From contig CAMCHJ010000003.1 in the NCBI GenBank assembly GCA_945874665.1, positions 62,001 through 126,000 on the forward strand: 64,000 nucleotides of DNA, read 5' to 3'. The DNA is from Chitinophaga pinensis. GTDB lineage: Bacteria > Bacteroidota > Bacteroidia > UBA7662. A program made the position numbers and the translations under genes. The notes under the pieces were generated by a model. It was given only the letters and a program-made list of their open reading frames with translations, did not search any database and was not told the DNA's origin. Below, piece by piece: positions 44,012 to 52,518 of the stretch (position 1 is the first letter of the stretch; each line of letters opens with the position of its first letter).

Positions 44012-44698
44012 TTACAAAATAAGCAGTGCCTCCACCAATTGTTTGGTATTCAGTCTGATGTCGCTAATGCGCGCTTCCATCATGTAACAGGGTGCGGTTA
44101 CAATTTTATGCTGCACATCTACTTCAATCTGTTGCACGGTACGCATAGCAACTTTACTACCTAAACGTTCCATGTCAGCGCTAATGGCGGCAATGTCGTA
44201 AGGAGAGGGGGCGGCTGTTGTACCAATGGTCAGCTGTGGGTGGTAATCGCTGTCAGCTACGGCTTGTGCAATAACGGTAGGGCCCATACACATAGCACCG
44301 ATGGGTTTATTTAAGCGTAGAAAATCGAGAATGAAGGCTTTAACGTCTGGATCGATAAGGCCATCTGGACCTTTAATTGCCCATTCGTTTAGATTTTTGG
44401 CAGCGCCGAAGCCACCGGGAATTACCAGCGCGTCAAAATCGCCAGCTCGCATATCGCTCAACTGCTTTATTTCTCCGCGTGCAATGCGTGCCGATTCTGT
44501 AAGCACATTCCGATTTTCATTGGTTGGTTCACCGGTGAGGTGATTGACTACGTGATATTGTGGCTTATTGGGCGCCATACATTGGTAGTTCGCACCGGCT
44601 TCATCCAGCGCCAAAAGTGTTAAAACAGCCTCGTGAATTTCAGAGCCATCGTAAACGCCGCTTCCAGCAAGCAACACGGCAATATTTTTTTGTGCCAT
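44012..44698 (-). CDS. elbB: Isoprenoid biosynthesis glyoxalase ElbB
   Basis: 228 aa class I glutamine amidotransferase-like (DJ-1/PfpI superfamily) protein. The N-terminus AVLLAGSGVYDGSEIHEAV and PGGFGAAKNL, plus the nucleophile-elbow GAMCMGP with the Cys, are characteristic. The E. coli protein is associated with isoprenoid synthesis and has weak glyoxalase activity; the physiological reaction is uncertain. Divergent from fhs with 62 bp between starts. Confidence 0.92.
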   Translation of the reverse strand: MAQKNIAVLLAGSGVYDGSEIHEAVLTLLALDEAGANYQCMAPNKPQYHVVNHLTGEPTNENRNVLTESARIARGEIKQLSDMRAGDFDALVIPGGFGAAKNLNEWAIKGPDGLIDPDVKAFILDFLRLNKPIGAMCMGPTVIAQAVADSDYHPQLTIGTTAAPSPYDIAAISADMERLGSKVAMRTVQQIEVDVQHKIVTAPCYMMEARISDIRLNTKQLVEALLIL

Positions 44699-44760
44699 CG
44701 GGATATTTTTTCTTAAAAATAGATGTTTTCATCCTAATTTCAGGGCAGAAAATAAGTTTT

Positions 44761-46434
44761 ATGGCCACCGACATCGACATTGCACGGAAATTTCCGCCGA
44801 AACCCATACATGAAATTGCAGCTAAGGCAGGTATAAACCTATCTGAACTCATCCCGTACGGCCATTATAAGGCCAAACTACCACTTTCCCTTATCCGGGA
44901 AGACAAAATACAAGCCTCTAAATTGATCTTAGTATCGGCCACTACACCTACGCCAGCAGGAGAGGGTAAAACAACCATCAGCATTGGGCTCACCGACGCT
45001 TTGAATAAAATAGGGCGGCAAACCATGGCAGCTTTACGCGAGCCTAGTTTAGGTCCTGTTTTTGGCATGAAAGGTGGTGCAACTGGCGGCGGACACGCAC
45101 AAGTGCAGCCCATGGAGGATATCAATTTACACTTCACAGGCGACTTTGCCGCCATCGAAAAAGCACATAACCTGTTGGCTGCCTTGATCGACAATGCCAT
45201 CCAAGCCAAAGACCCACACGTACACATTGACCCAAGGACGGTGCGTTGGAAGCGCGTAATGGACATGAACGACCGTGCACTGCGGCAGATTGTGGTGGGC
45301 ATGGGAGGCAAAGCAAACGGCTTTTTGCGCGAAACGGGTTTCGATATCACCGCAGCATCTGAGGTAATGGCTATTTTATGTTTTGCCAGCAGCATTGCAG
45401 ATCTAAAAAAACGTTTAGGAAGCATATACATAGGCAACGATTTTGAAGGAAAGCCACTTTTTGCCCGAGATATTAAAGCCGAAGGAGCCATGGCTACTTT
45501 ACTCAAGGAGGCCATTCAACCCAATTTGGTACAAACCTTAGAGGGCAATCCAGTTTTATTGCATGGCGGCCCTTTCGCCAACATCGCACAAGGCACAAAC
45601 ACTGTTTTAGCCACCAAAATGGCTATGAGCATGTCCAATTACGTAGTTACAGAAGCTGGTTTTGCCTTCGATTTAGGTGGGGAGAAATTTTTGGATTTGA
45701 AATGCCGCTATGCTGGCTTGTCACCAAGCGCCATTGTTTTGGTAACAACTGCGCGGGCGCTCAAATACCATGGCGGCAAGCCTGTAAAAGAGCTCACGCA
45801 GGAAGACATCCCTGCGATCAAAAATGGTTTTGCCAATTTGCAACGGCATGCCGAAAATGCACTCAAATTCGGCATTACGCCTATAATTGCCATCAATCGC
45901 TTCCCAAGCGATACAGAGGCAGAGTTAGGTGCTTTAAAGGACTTGTGTACAGCAGCTGGACTCAAATCGGCTGTAGCCGAGGTTTGGGCACAAGGGGGAG
46001 AAGGCGCTACTGAATTAGCTAGTTTGGTGGCTGAAGCCGCCGACGCACGACATCCTCAAAAGCACCAGTTTTTGTATGCCGATGGAGAAAATATGATAGA
46101 CAAAATCGGCCGTATTGCCACCGAAATTTACCGAGCCAAGGCTGTAAACTACACCCCTAAAGCCCTGCAAGACCTCAAACTCATCGAGAAATTAGGTTTG
46201 GCACATTTGCCCATTTGCATTGCCAAAACGCAGTATTCATTCACCGACAATGCCAAAATCATTGGAACTGCCACCGATTTTGAAATTACCATTCGTGAAA
46301 TTGAAATTGCAGCAGGGGCCGGTTTTGTAATTCCTATCGCTGGCGAAATCATGCGCATGCCGGGTTTACCCAATACGCCAGCCGCTGTAGGCATTGATAT
46401 TGACGATCAAGGACAGATTTCGGGGCTGTTTTAA
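44761..46434 (+). CDS. fhs: Formate-tetrahydrofolate ligase
   Basis: ATP-dependent synthesis of 10-formyl-THF from formate. 557 aa. The P-loop-like motif TPTPAGEGKTT lies at about 62-72; GGHAQVQPMEDINLHFTGD and the C-terminal MRMPGLP are family hallmarks. The open frame runs back to 44560 over the divergent elbB start; the ATG at 44761 is the correct start, because residues before it are shadow sequence. The stop shares the TTAA palindrome (46431-46434) with the convergent ABC exporter. Confidence 0.96.
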   Translation: MATDIDIARKFPPKPIHEIAAKAGINLSELIPYGHYKAKLPLSLIREDKIQASKLILVSATTPTPAGEGKTTISIGLTDALNKIGRQTMAALREPSLGPVFGMKGGATGGGHAQVQPMEDINLHFTGDFAAIEKAHNLLAALIDNAIQAKDPHVHIDPRTVRWKRVMDMNDRALRQIVVGMGGKANGFLRETGFDITAASEVMAILCFASSIADLKKRLGSIYIGNDFEGKPLFARDIKAEGAMATLLKEAIQPNLVQTLEGNPVLLHGGPFANIAQGTNTVLATKMAMSMSNYVVTEAGFAFDLGGEKFLDLKCRYAGLSPSAIVLVTTARALKYHGGKPVKELTQEDIPAIKNGFANLQRHAENALKFGITPIIAINRFPSDTEAELGALKDLCTAAGLKSAVAEVWAQGGEGATELASLVAEAADARHPQKHQFLYADGENMIDKIGRIATEIYRAKAVNYTPKALQDLKLIEKLGLAHLPICIAKTQYSFTDNAKIIGTATDFEITIREIEIAAGAGFVIPIAGEIMRMPGLPNTPAAVGIDIDDQGQISGLF

Positions 46435-48200
46435 CCCGAAATCTGATCCATTTTTCTTTCACCAATTTGCTGGCGCCACATGGCGTAGTAGAGTCCTTTG
46501 AGCTCAATGAGCTCCTGGTGCCGACCAGTTTCTACTACGCGGCCTTTTTCAAGGACATAAATGCGATCGGCATGCATGATAGTACTCAATCGGTGGGCAA
46601 TGAGTACAGTGATGTGATCTTCTTGCATCGACAACTCGCGCACCGTTTTGCTAATTTCTTCCTCCGTAATTGAATCCAGCGCAGAGGTTGCTTCGTCAAA
46701 TACCAATAGTTTTGGCTTGCGCAAAAGTGCCCTAGCAATACTAAGGCGCTGTTTTTCGCCGCCAGACACTTTTACGCCTCCTTCGCCAATCACTGAATCA
46801 AGTCCTTGCTCGGCTCGGGCCATCAAATTGTGGCATGCAGCGCGGTTGAGTGCATCCAAACAGGCTTCATCTGTGGCATCGGGAGCTGCAAAAAGCAGGT
46901 TTTCACGAATGCTGCCTGCAAACAACTGGGTATCTTGTGTCACAAAACCAATGCCAGCACGTAATTCATCCAGGTCTATGTTGGCGCTCGAAATACCATT
47001 GTAGCTTACCGTGCCTTGCTGAGGAGGGTAGAGTCCCACTAGCAGTTTTACCAAAGTAGTTTTGCCTGATCCCGAAGGACCAACAAAGGCGATTGTTTCG
47101 CCCATATTCACTTCAAAGCTCACTTCTTCTAAAGCCGCTAAACGTGCAGAACGGTGCTTAAAGCTGACTTGCTCAAAAGCAAGTTGTTTCATTACACCAA
47201 TTGTTTGTGGTGATGCTGGTTTTTCTTCCTTAGGGCGACTTAGTATAGTTTTGAAATTATTGAGAGAAACTTCAGCCTCGCGGTAAATGTTGATGATGTT
47301 GCCAAGCTCTTGCAAGGGACCAAAAATGAAGAAGCTATAGATAAACAGGCTGAAAAACTGTCCTACCGTAATCTTATCACTGAAAATCAAATACAGCATC
47401 ATCATCAAAATACCATTGCGCATCAAGTTCACAAAAGTGCCTTGAATAAAGCTCAGACTGCGAATGTATTTGACTTTTTTGAGTTCCAAACCAAGTATTT
47501 TGCCGGTAATGTTGTTCAATCGTTTGGTTTCTTGAGCAGCTAGTCCTAAGCTTTTTACCAACTCAATGTTGCGAAGCGATTCGGTCGTACTTCCCGCCAA
47601 AGCGGTGGTTTCTCCAACAATTGTTTTTTGGATACGCTTGATGCGCTTGCTCAGAACCGAACTTAAAATCCCTAAAAGCGGAATGGCTGCAAAATAAACC
47701 GGCGCAATGGCCCAATACACATTGTACGCGTACACCATCACAAAAACCACTCCAACCAAGGAGGTGAAAAGGATGTTGACGATGGCAGAAACCAACTTTT
47801 CAACGTCGCTACGCACTTTTTGGAGAATGCCGAGGGTTTCGCCTGAACGTTGGTCTTCAAAATCTTGGTATGGTAAATCCAATGAATGGGTGAGGCCGTC
47901 GGTGTAAATTTGTGCCCCTAAACGTTGGGTAATCACGTTTACATAATAGTCTTGGAAGTTCTTTGCAATGCGACTCACCATGGCAACGCCCATGGCCGCT
48001 AAAATGAGTAAACCGGCACCTTCAATAAAGCCTTTGGCGTTGGTAGGTCTGTTAACAGCATCCGCCACCACATATTGGTCAATAATTTTCTGAAAAATCC
48101 ATGGATCAAGCAGGGAAAACGTTTGGTTGATGGCGGCTAAAAACAAAGCAAGCAGTACCAGCTTCCAATAGCCTTTGAGGTAATTGTATAAAATATCCAT
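46431..48200 (-). CDS. ABC exporter half-transporter (MsbA-like)
   Basis: 589 aa, a fused membrane domain and ATPase. Six helices within residues 1-310, then the nucleotide-binding domain: Walker A GPSGSGKT at 374-381, signature VSGGEKQ at 478-484, Walker B LVFDEATSALD (about 499-509) and the switch His in IAHRLSTI near 535. A complete consensus site, so active as a homodimer or heterodimer. Substrate unknown; lipid flipping, drug or peptide export are all possible. Monocistronic. Confidence 0.93.
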   Translation of the reverse strand: MDILYNYLKGYWKLVLLALFLAAINQTFSLLDPWIFQKIIDQYVVADAVNRPTNAKGFIEGAGLLILAAMGVAMVSRIAKNFQDYYVNVITQRLGAQIYTDGLTHSLDLPYQDFEDQRSGETLGILQKVRSDVEKLVSAIVNILFTSLVGVVFVMVYAYNVYWAIAPVYFAAIPLLGILSSVLSKRIKRIQKTIVGETTALAGSTTESLRNIELVKSLGLAAQETKRLNNITGKILGLELKKVKYIRSLSFIQGTFVNLMRNGILMMMLYLIFSDKITVGQFFSLFIYSFFIFGPLQELGNIINIYREAEVSLNNFKTILSRPKEEKPASPQTIGVMKQLAFEQVSFKHRSARLAALEEVSFEVNMGETIAFVGPSGSGKTTLVKLLVGLYPPQQGTVSYNGISSANIDLDELRAGIGFVTQDTQLFAGSIRENLLFAAPDATDEACLDALNRAACHNLMARAEQGLDSVIGEGGVKVSGGEKQRLSIARALLRKPKLLVFDEATSALDSITEEEISKTVRELSMQEDHITVLIAHRLSTIMHADRIYVLEKGRVVETGRHQELIELKGLYYAMWRQQIGERKMDQISG

Positions 48201-48259
48201 GAATAATCGAAATGAGCTTTTTCGGTCAAAGGTTCAAATCTATCGAGAATTCGTAATTA

Positions 48260-48293
48260 TTGGGTGGTTTGTTGTCGGTATATAATATTTTTG
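48260..48293 (+). promoter_or_regulatory. Candidate -33/-7 promoter for the barrel-like gene
   Basis: TTG at 48260-48262 and TATTTTTG at 48286-48293 with a 23-nt spacer; the -7 box ends 21 nt before the ATG at 48315. The best two-part match I found in the window. Confidence 0.45.
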
Positions 48294-48314
48294 CAAAGGA
48301 TTCATTATTAAACC

Positions 48315-48833
48315 ATGGCCAAGTACTTTTTTTTGCTGCTCTTTCTCTTTAGCGCTACTCAAGGCATTGCGCAAATGCGTCGAGCTGACTTTTTTAACGT
48401 CGGGATCAATGGAGGGGCAGCCAATTATCGCGACCGAGCGAGCAGCCAAGGAATAGGGCTTTCGGTGTCGGCTGACTTGAATGTCAACCGTGTTTTGTTC
48501 GTCAATATGGCATACAACTATAATGCTTATGGTACCGAAAACAATAATTCCATCGTTAATTTCGGCATTAAAGCTTTCGTCTACCGCATGGTTTACGTTC
48601 ATCCATACGCTGGTTTCGTTAGGATTTTAGCAGAGCCGATCACCGTAGGACGAGGTTCATTGGGGATTGGTGTTGGTGCCGCTGTGCCGCTGGATATGCG
48701 CCACATTACCTTTGAAGTAGGAGTTGAGGCGCTGCCTTGGTATGTTGCTGGCACCTATTATCTCTTTGGTAAGATGAGTTTCCCGCTCTTTTATGGCAAT
48801 TTACACGAAGACGAACGCGATCGACGTAGATAA
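48315..48833 (+). CDS. Small exported beta-barrel-like protein, unknown function
   Basis: 172 aa. Signal peptide residues 1-19 (core FFLLLFLFSATQG, ending IAQ). The mature part is built of short alternating strands (NVGINGGAANY, GIGLSVSADLNV, FVNMAYNYNAYG, GSLGIGVGAAVPL), typical of a small outer-membrane barrel or a porin-like protein, and ends with a charged tail. I recognise no named family. It has its own promoter and is a single gene between the divergent ABC exporter and ychF. Confidence 0.65.
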   Translation: MAKYFFLLLFLFSATQGIAQMRRADFFNVGINGGAANYRDRASSQGIGLSVSADLNVNRVLFVNMAYNYNAYGTENNNSIVNFGIKAFVYRMVYVHPYAGFVRILAEPITVGRGSLGIGVGAAVPLDMRHITFEVGVEALPWYVAGTYYLFGKMSFPLFYGNLHEDERDRRR

Positions 48834-48849
48834 GCCCAAAATTAGCCCG

Positions 48850-48857
48850 TATATTTG
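48850..48857 (+). promoter_or_regulatory. Candidate -7 box for ychF
   Basis: TATATTTG, perfect TAnnTTTG, 17 nt before the ychF ATG. No clear -33 TTG. Confidence 0.45.
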
Positions 48858-48874
48858 CGGCTTAAATCAAAATC

Positions 48875-49972
48875 ATGGCTTTAAAGTGTGGCATCGTAGG
48901 TTTGCCGAACGTTGGTAAATCAACCTTGTTCAATTGTTTGTCAAATGCACGTGCGCAAGCGGCAAATTTTCCGTTTTGTACCATTGAGCCCAATATTGGC
49001 GTCATTACAGTTCCAGATGCGAGGCTGAATAAGCTAGCTGAACTGGTGAAGCCAGAGCGTTTGGTGCCCAATACCATTGAAATTGTTGATATCGCCGGTT
49101 TGGTGAAAGGCGCAAGTAAAGGAGAAGGCTTAGGCAACAAATTCCTAGGAAATATTCGTGAAACAGATGCCATTCTACATGTTTTACGTTGCTTTAGCGA
49201 TGATAATGTGGTGCACGTTCATGGTAACGTGGATCCCATTCGCGACAAAGAAATCATAGATATCGAGTTGCAGTTGAAAGACCTTGAATCGGTTGAAAAG
49301 AAATTACAAAAGGTAGAGCGCGCCGCAAAAACAGGGGATAAAGAAGGCAAATTGGCTTTTGATGTCCTAAGTCGCTACAAACAACACCTGGAGCAAGGAC
49401 TTTCGGCGCGTACCGCTCCTGTGGAGTTGGAGGAAAGAGAACAGGCTGCAGATTTGTTTTTATTGACTGAAAAGCCGGTGATGTACGTTTGTAACGTGGA
49501 TGAGGCGGCACTCAAGACCGAAAACGCCTATGTGGAGCAAGTTCGTAAGATGGCAGAAGCTGAAGGTGCTGGTGTTTTGGTGATTTGTGCAGCCATAGAA
49601 TCTGATATTGCCGAGTTGGAGAGCTTCGAAGACCGCCAGCTGTTTTTGGAAGACCTCGGCTTGACCGAAAGTGGCGTAGAAAAGCTCATTCGTGCGGCGT
49701 ACAAGCTATTAAGGTTGCAAACTTACTTCACTGCTGGTGAAAAAGAAGTGCGTGCCTGGACCATTGCAGAAGGTACTTTGGCGCCACAAGCAGCCGGGGT
49801 AATACATACCGACTTTGAAAAAGGATTTATCAAAGCTGAAGTAATTCACTATGCAGATTTTATACATTATGGCTCTTGGCCAGCTTGTAGAGAAGTAGGC
49901 AAGGTAGGCATCGAGGGGAAGTCGTACTTGGTACAAGACGGCGACATCATGTTGTTTCGCTTTAATGTATAA
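48875..49972 (+). CDS. ychF: Redox-regulated ATPase/GTPase YchF
   Basis: Obg-family P-loop NTPase that binds ribosomes and prefers ATP. 365 aa. G1 is GLPNVGKST at 9-17; DIAGLVKGASKGEGLGN is the G3/switch region; a coiled-coil insertion and a C-terminal TGS domain (about 280-365) with FNTAGEKE-like FTAGEKEVRAW follow. The start at ATG 48875 is preceded by a -7 box. The stop is 2 bp before the next gene, so the two may be cotranscribed. Confidence 0.95.
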   Translation: MALKCGIVGLPNVGKSTLFNCLSNARAQAANFPFCTIEPNIGVITVPDARLNKLAELVKPERLVPNTIEIVDIAGLVKGASKGEGLGNKFLGNIRETDAILHVLRCFSDDNVVHVHGNVDPIRDKEIIDIELQLKDLESVEKKLQKVERAAKTGDKEGKLAFDVLSRYKQHLEQGLSARTAPVELEEREQAADLFLLTEKPVMYVCNVDEAALKTENAYVEQVRKMAEAEGAGVLVICAAIESDIAELESFEDRQLFLEDLGLTESGVEKLIRAAYKLLRLQTYFTAGEKEVRAWTIAEGTLAPQAAGVIHTDFEKGFIKAEVIHYADFIHYGSWPACREVGKVGIEGKSYLVQDGDIMLFRFNV

Positions 49973-49974
49973 GC

Positions 49975-51030
49975 ATGTCAGCGCTTATTTACGATCCTAA
50001 TGGCGTTGGACAAGCCAATGGCAATTTATACGGCTTGCCTTACAGTGTAGCAGAAGCAGCCGTTGCCATCATCCCTGTGCCTTGGGATGTAACTGTTTCT
50101 TATGCTGATGGTTGTGCAAATGGACCTCAAGTAATACTCGATGCTTCTCCACAGTTGGATTTGTACGATCCTGAAATTCCAGCAGCTTGGAACATCGGAT
50201 TGGCCATGCAGGAAATCGACCTAAAGTGGTTTGAAAGATCAAAATCGTTGCGCAAGCAAAGCAGCAAATACATTCATTGGCTTGAGCAGGGAGCAGCTCC
50301 CGACAAGCAAAAGGATATGCTTCGCATTTTAGCGGATGTAAACGAAAAATGCAGCTTTTTACTTGATTGGGTGTCAGCTTCGGCGAGATTTCAATTAGCT
50401 CAGGGTAAAATTGTAGGTGTTTTAGGAGGTGATCACAGCAGTCCGTTGGGCTTAATGTACGCCCTCGCCGATAAATACGAACATTTTGGCATCTTGCAAA
50501 TTGATGCGCACATGGATTTACGCGAGGCATATGAAGGTTTCACCTACAGCCATGCATCCATCATGTACAACGCCTTGCAAATACCTCAAATCAAACAGCT
50601 TACCCAAGTAGGCATTCGTGATTACTGCTTGGCAGAAGCTGAGTTAGCGCAGCGTGACAAGCGCATCACTGTTTTTTATGACCGCGATTTGGCCAAAGCA
50701 GCTTTTGCCGGCCAGGCTTGGGCGACTACCGTTGAAAAAATCGTAGCTGGCTTACCACAGCAGGTATATGTAAGCTTTGATATCGATGGCTTAGACCCCA
50801 AACTTTGTCCGAATACCGGTACGCCAGTGCCAGGTGGACTTGAATTTGAACAAGCCATGTATCTGATCGAATCAGTTGTAAAAAGCGGCAGGACCATCAT
50901 TGGCTTCGACTTGTGCGAGGTATCGCCAGGAAAAAAAGGCGATTGGGATGCGAATGTTGGCGCAAGGGTGCTGTATCGCTTAGCCAACCAAGCGTGGCTA
51001 TCTCAACAATCAAAATCTAACGATAACTAA
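49975..51030 (+). CDS. Ureohydrolase, probable agmatinase
   Basis: 351 aa arginase/agmatinase/formiminoglutamase-fold enzyme with an intact Mn site: GGDHS (His154), DAHMD (Asp177, His179, Asp181) and SFDIDGLDP (Asp269, Asp271). YSHAS near 191-195 is part of the substrate site. It carries a charged insertion around 83-125 compared with short agmatinases. Its position two genes upstream of the carboxyspermidine pair argues for agmatinase (agmatine to putrescine plus urea), feeding spermidine synthesis; formimidoylglutamase (histidine breakdown) is the alternative, but no hut genes are near. Starts 2 bp after ychF. Confidence 0.85.
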   Translation: MSALIYDPNGVGQANGNLYGLPYSVAEAAVAIIPVPWDVTVSYADGCANGPQVILDASPQLDLYDPEIPAAWNIGLAMQEIDLKWFERSKSLRKQSSKYIHWLEQGAAPDKQKDMLRILADVNEKCSFLLDWVSASARFQLAQGKIVGVLGGDHSSPLGLMYALADKYEHFGILQIDAHMDLREAYEGFTYSHASIMYNALQIPQIKQLTQVGIRDYCLAEAELAQRDKRITVFYDRDLAKAAFAGQAWATTVEKIVAGLPQQVYVSFDIDGLDPKLCPNTGTPVPGGLEFEQAMYLIESVVKSGRTIIGFDLCEVSPGKKGDWDANVGARVLYRLANQAWLSQQSKSNDN

Positions 51031-51064
51031 ACGTAAAATTTCACAAGGAGCGAGGCAGTTTTTC

Positions 51065-51072
51065 TAACTTTG
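51065..51072 (+). promoter_or_regulatory. Candidate -7 box for carboxyspermidine dehydrogenase
   Basis: TAACTTTG, perfect TAnnTTTG, 18 nt before the ATG at 51091, in the 60-bp gap after the agmatinase-like gene. This suggests the dehydrogenase can be transcribed separately. Confidence 0.5.
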
Positions 51073-51090
51073 TGAGGCAAAAAAAAGCAA

Positions 51091-52299
51091 ATGGGAAAAG
51101 TATTAATCATTGGAGCAGGTGGCGTTGGTGCCGTAGTTACGCACAAGTGCGCGCAAGCCAGCGATGTTTTCACCGACATCATGCTCGCTAGCAGAACCAA
51201 GTCGAAGTGCGACAAAATTGCAGCTGAAGTAGGCGGAAACCGCATCAAAACGGCACAAGTCGATGCAGACAACGTAGACGAATTAGTAACGTTGATCGAA
51301 AGTTTTGGTCCAGACATGCTCATCAATGTAGCCTTACCGTATCAAGACCTTACCATCATGGAAGCTTGTTTGCGGACTAAAGTACATTACCTTGACACAG
51401 CCAATTACGAGCCTAAGGATGTAGCAAAATTTGAATACCACTGGCAATGGGCGTATCACGACCGCTTCAAGGAAGCCGGACTGATGGCGCTTTTAGGTTG
51501 TGGCTTTGACCCAGGCGTATCCGGCGTATTTACAGCACATGCGCTCAAGCACCATTTTGATGAAATTCATTACCTCGACATTGTGGATTGTAATGCCGGT
51601 GACCATGGTAAGGCTTTTGCCACCAATTTTAACCCCGAAATCAACATCCGCGAAATTACTCAACGTGGCAAGTACTGGCAGCGGGGCGAATGGATCGAAA
51701 TTGATCCGCTGAGCGTCCACATGCCTATTTCGTACCCAGAGATTGGCAACAAGGAGTCGTATTTGCTTTACCACGAAGAACTTGAGTCACTCGTTAAAAA
51801 CATCCCAACAATCAAGCGGGCTCGTTTTTGGATGACATTCAGCCAAAACTACATCAACCATTTGCAGGTTCTCGAAAACATTGGCATGACCAGTATCAAG
51901 CCGGTGAAGTTCCAAGGGATGGACATCGTGCCATTGGAATTCCTAAAGGCTGTTTTGCCGGAGCCAAGTTCCTTAGGCGAAGGCTACAGTGGCCAAACCT
52001 CGATTGGTTGCCAGATCAAAGGCATCAAAGATGGCCAAGAAAAAACGTATTATGTTTGGAACAATTGCGATCACGGCGTTGTGTACAAAGAAATCAAGGC
52101 ACAAGCCGTTTCTTACACCACTGGTGTTCCAGCTATGATTGGCGCCATGATGATGCTAACTGGTAAATGGACCGGCAGGGGGGTATTTAACGTAGAAGAA
52201 TTTAACCCAGATCCTTTTATGGAAATGCTGCCTAAATACGGGTTGCCTTGGCACGAGGCTGTTAATCAACCCTTGGCATTTAACGATTATAATTTGTAA
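51091..52299 (+). CDS. Carboxy(nor)spermidine dehydrogenase (saccharopine dehydrogenase family)
   Basis: 402 aa. Reductive condensation of aspartate semialdehyde with putrescine (or diaminopropane) to carboxyspermidine or carboxynorspermidine. N-terminal Rossmann motif IGAGGVG (7-13); GCGFDPGVSGVF and DGKEK-like catalytic domain follow. The Saccharopine dehydrogenase-like fold also includes LysDH, but the length, the GCGFDPG block and the partner decarboxylase gene downstream argue strongly for the polyamine enzyme. Aspartate semialdehyde derives from aspartate kinase (4971). Followed by a terminator, so nspC is on its own transcript. Confidence 0.9.
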   Translation: MGKVLIIGAGGVGAVVTHKCAQASDVFTDIMLASRTKSKCDKIAAEVGGNRIKTAQVDADNVDELVTLIESFGPDMLINVALPYQDLTIMEACLRTKVHYLDTANYEPKDVAKFEYHWQWAYHDRFKEAGLMALLGCGFDPGVSGVFTAHALKHHFDEIHYLDIVDCNAGDHGKAFATNFNPEINIREITQRGKYWQRGEWIEIDPLSVHMPISYPEIGNKESYLLYHEELESLVKNIPTIKRARFWMTFSQNYINHLQVLENIGMTSIKPVKFQGMDIVPLEFLKAVLPEPSSLGEGYSGQTSIGCQIKGIKDGQEKTYYVWNNCDHGVVYKEIKAQAVSYTTGVPAMIGAMMMLTGKWTGRGVFNVEEFNPDPFMEMLPKYGLPWHEAVNQPLAFNDYNL

Positions 52300-52301
52300 G
52301 T

Positions 52302-52330
52302 AAAAACCGGTGGAAGCCGGTTTTTTTTTT
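52302..52330 (+). terminator. Intrinsic terminator after the dehydrogenase gene
   Basis: AAAAACCGG and CCGGTTTTT arms with a 6-nt loop (TGGAAG), ending in a run of ten T, directly after the dehydrogenase stop. A strong rho-independent terminator. Confidence 0.9.
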
Positions 52331-52471
52331 GCCCTGCTGTTTCAAGATAGCCTTAGTGCATATTTAACTACGTCACCTTGCAGTGTTCACAATTGGTTTT
52401 GATCAAGCCCTTATGAGGTTGAATGAAGATTGCTATCGTAGTTAGAAACAACACCTTAACACTGATGTAAA

Positions 52472-52503
52472 AAAAAACGCCCCGGTAGACCGAGGCGTTT
52501 TTT
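52472..52503 (-). terminator. Intrinsic terminator of the T9SS-protein gene
   Basis: AAAAAACGCC (52472-52481) pairs with GGCGTTTTTT (52494-52503); inner CGG/CCG also pair. It lies directly downstream of the minus-strand T9SS gene at 52519. Between it and the first terminator (52331-52471) I see nothing recognisable. Confidence 0.85.
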
Positions 52504-52518
52504 AATTTATAATCAAAT

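Noticed and set aside
44865-45515. 216-aa open frame on the minus strand inside fhs
   Set aside because: fhs is complete and well conserved; the antisense frame is low in recognisable structure.
51091-52299. Calling the 402-aa dehydrogenase saccharopine dehydrogenase (lysine metabolism)
   Set aside because: The nearby nspC and the agmatinase-like gene fit the carboxyspermidine role better, and no other lysine-pathway partner is present.
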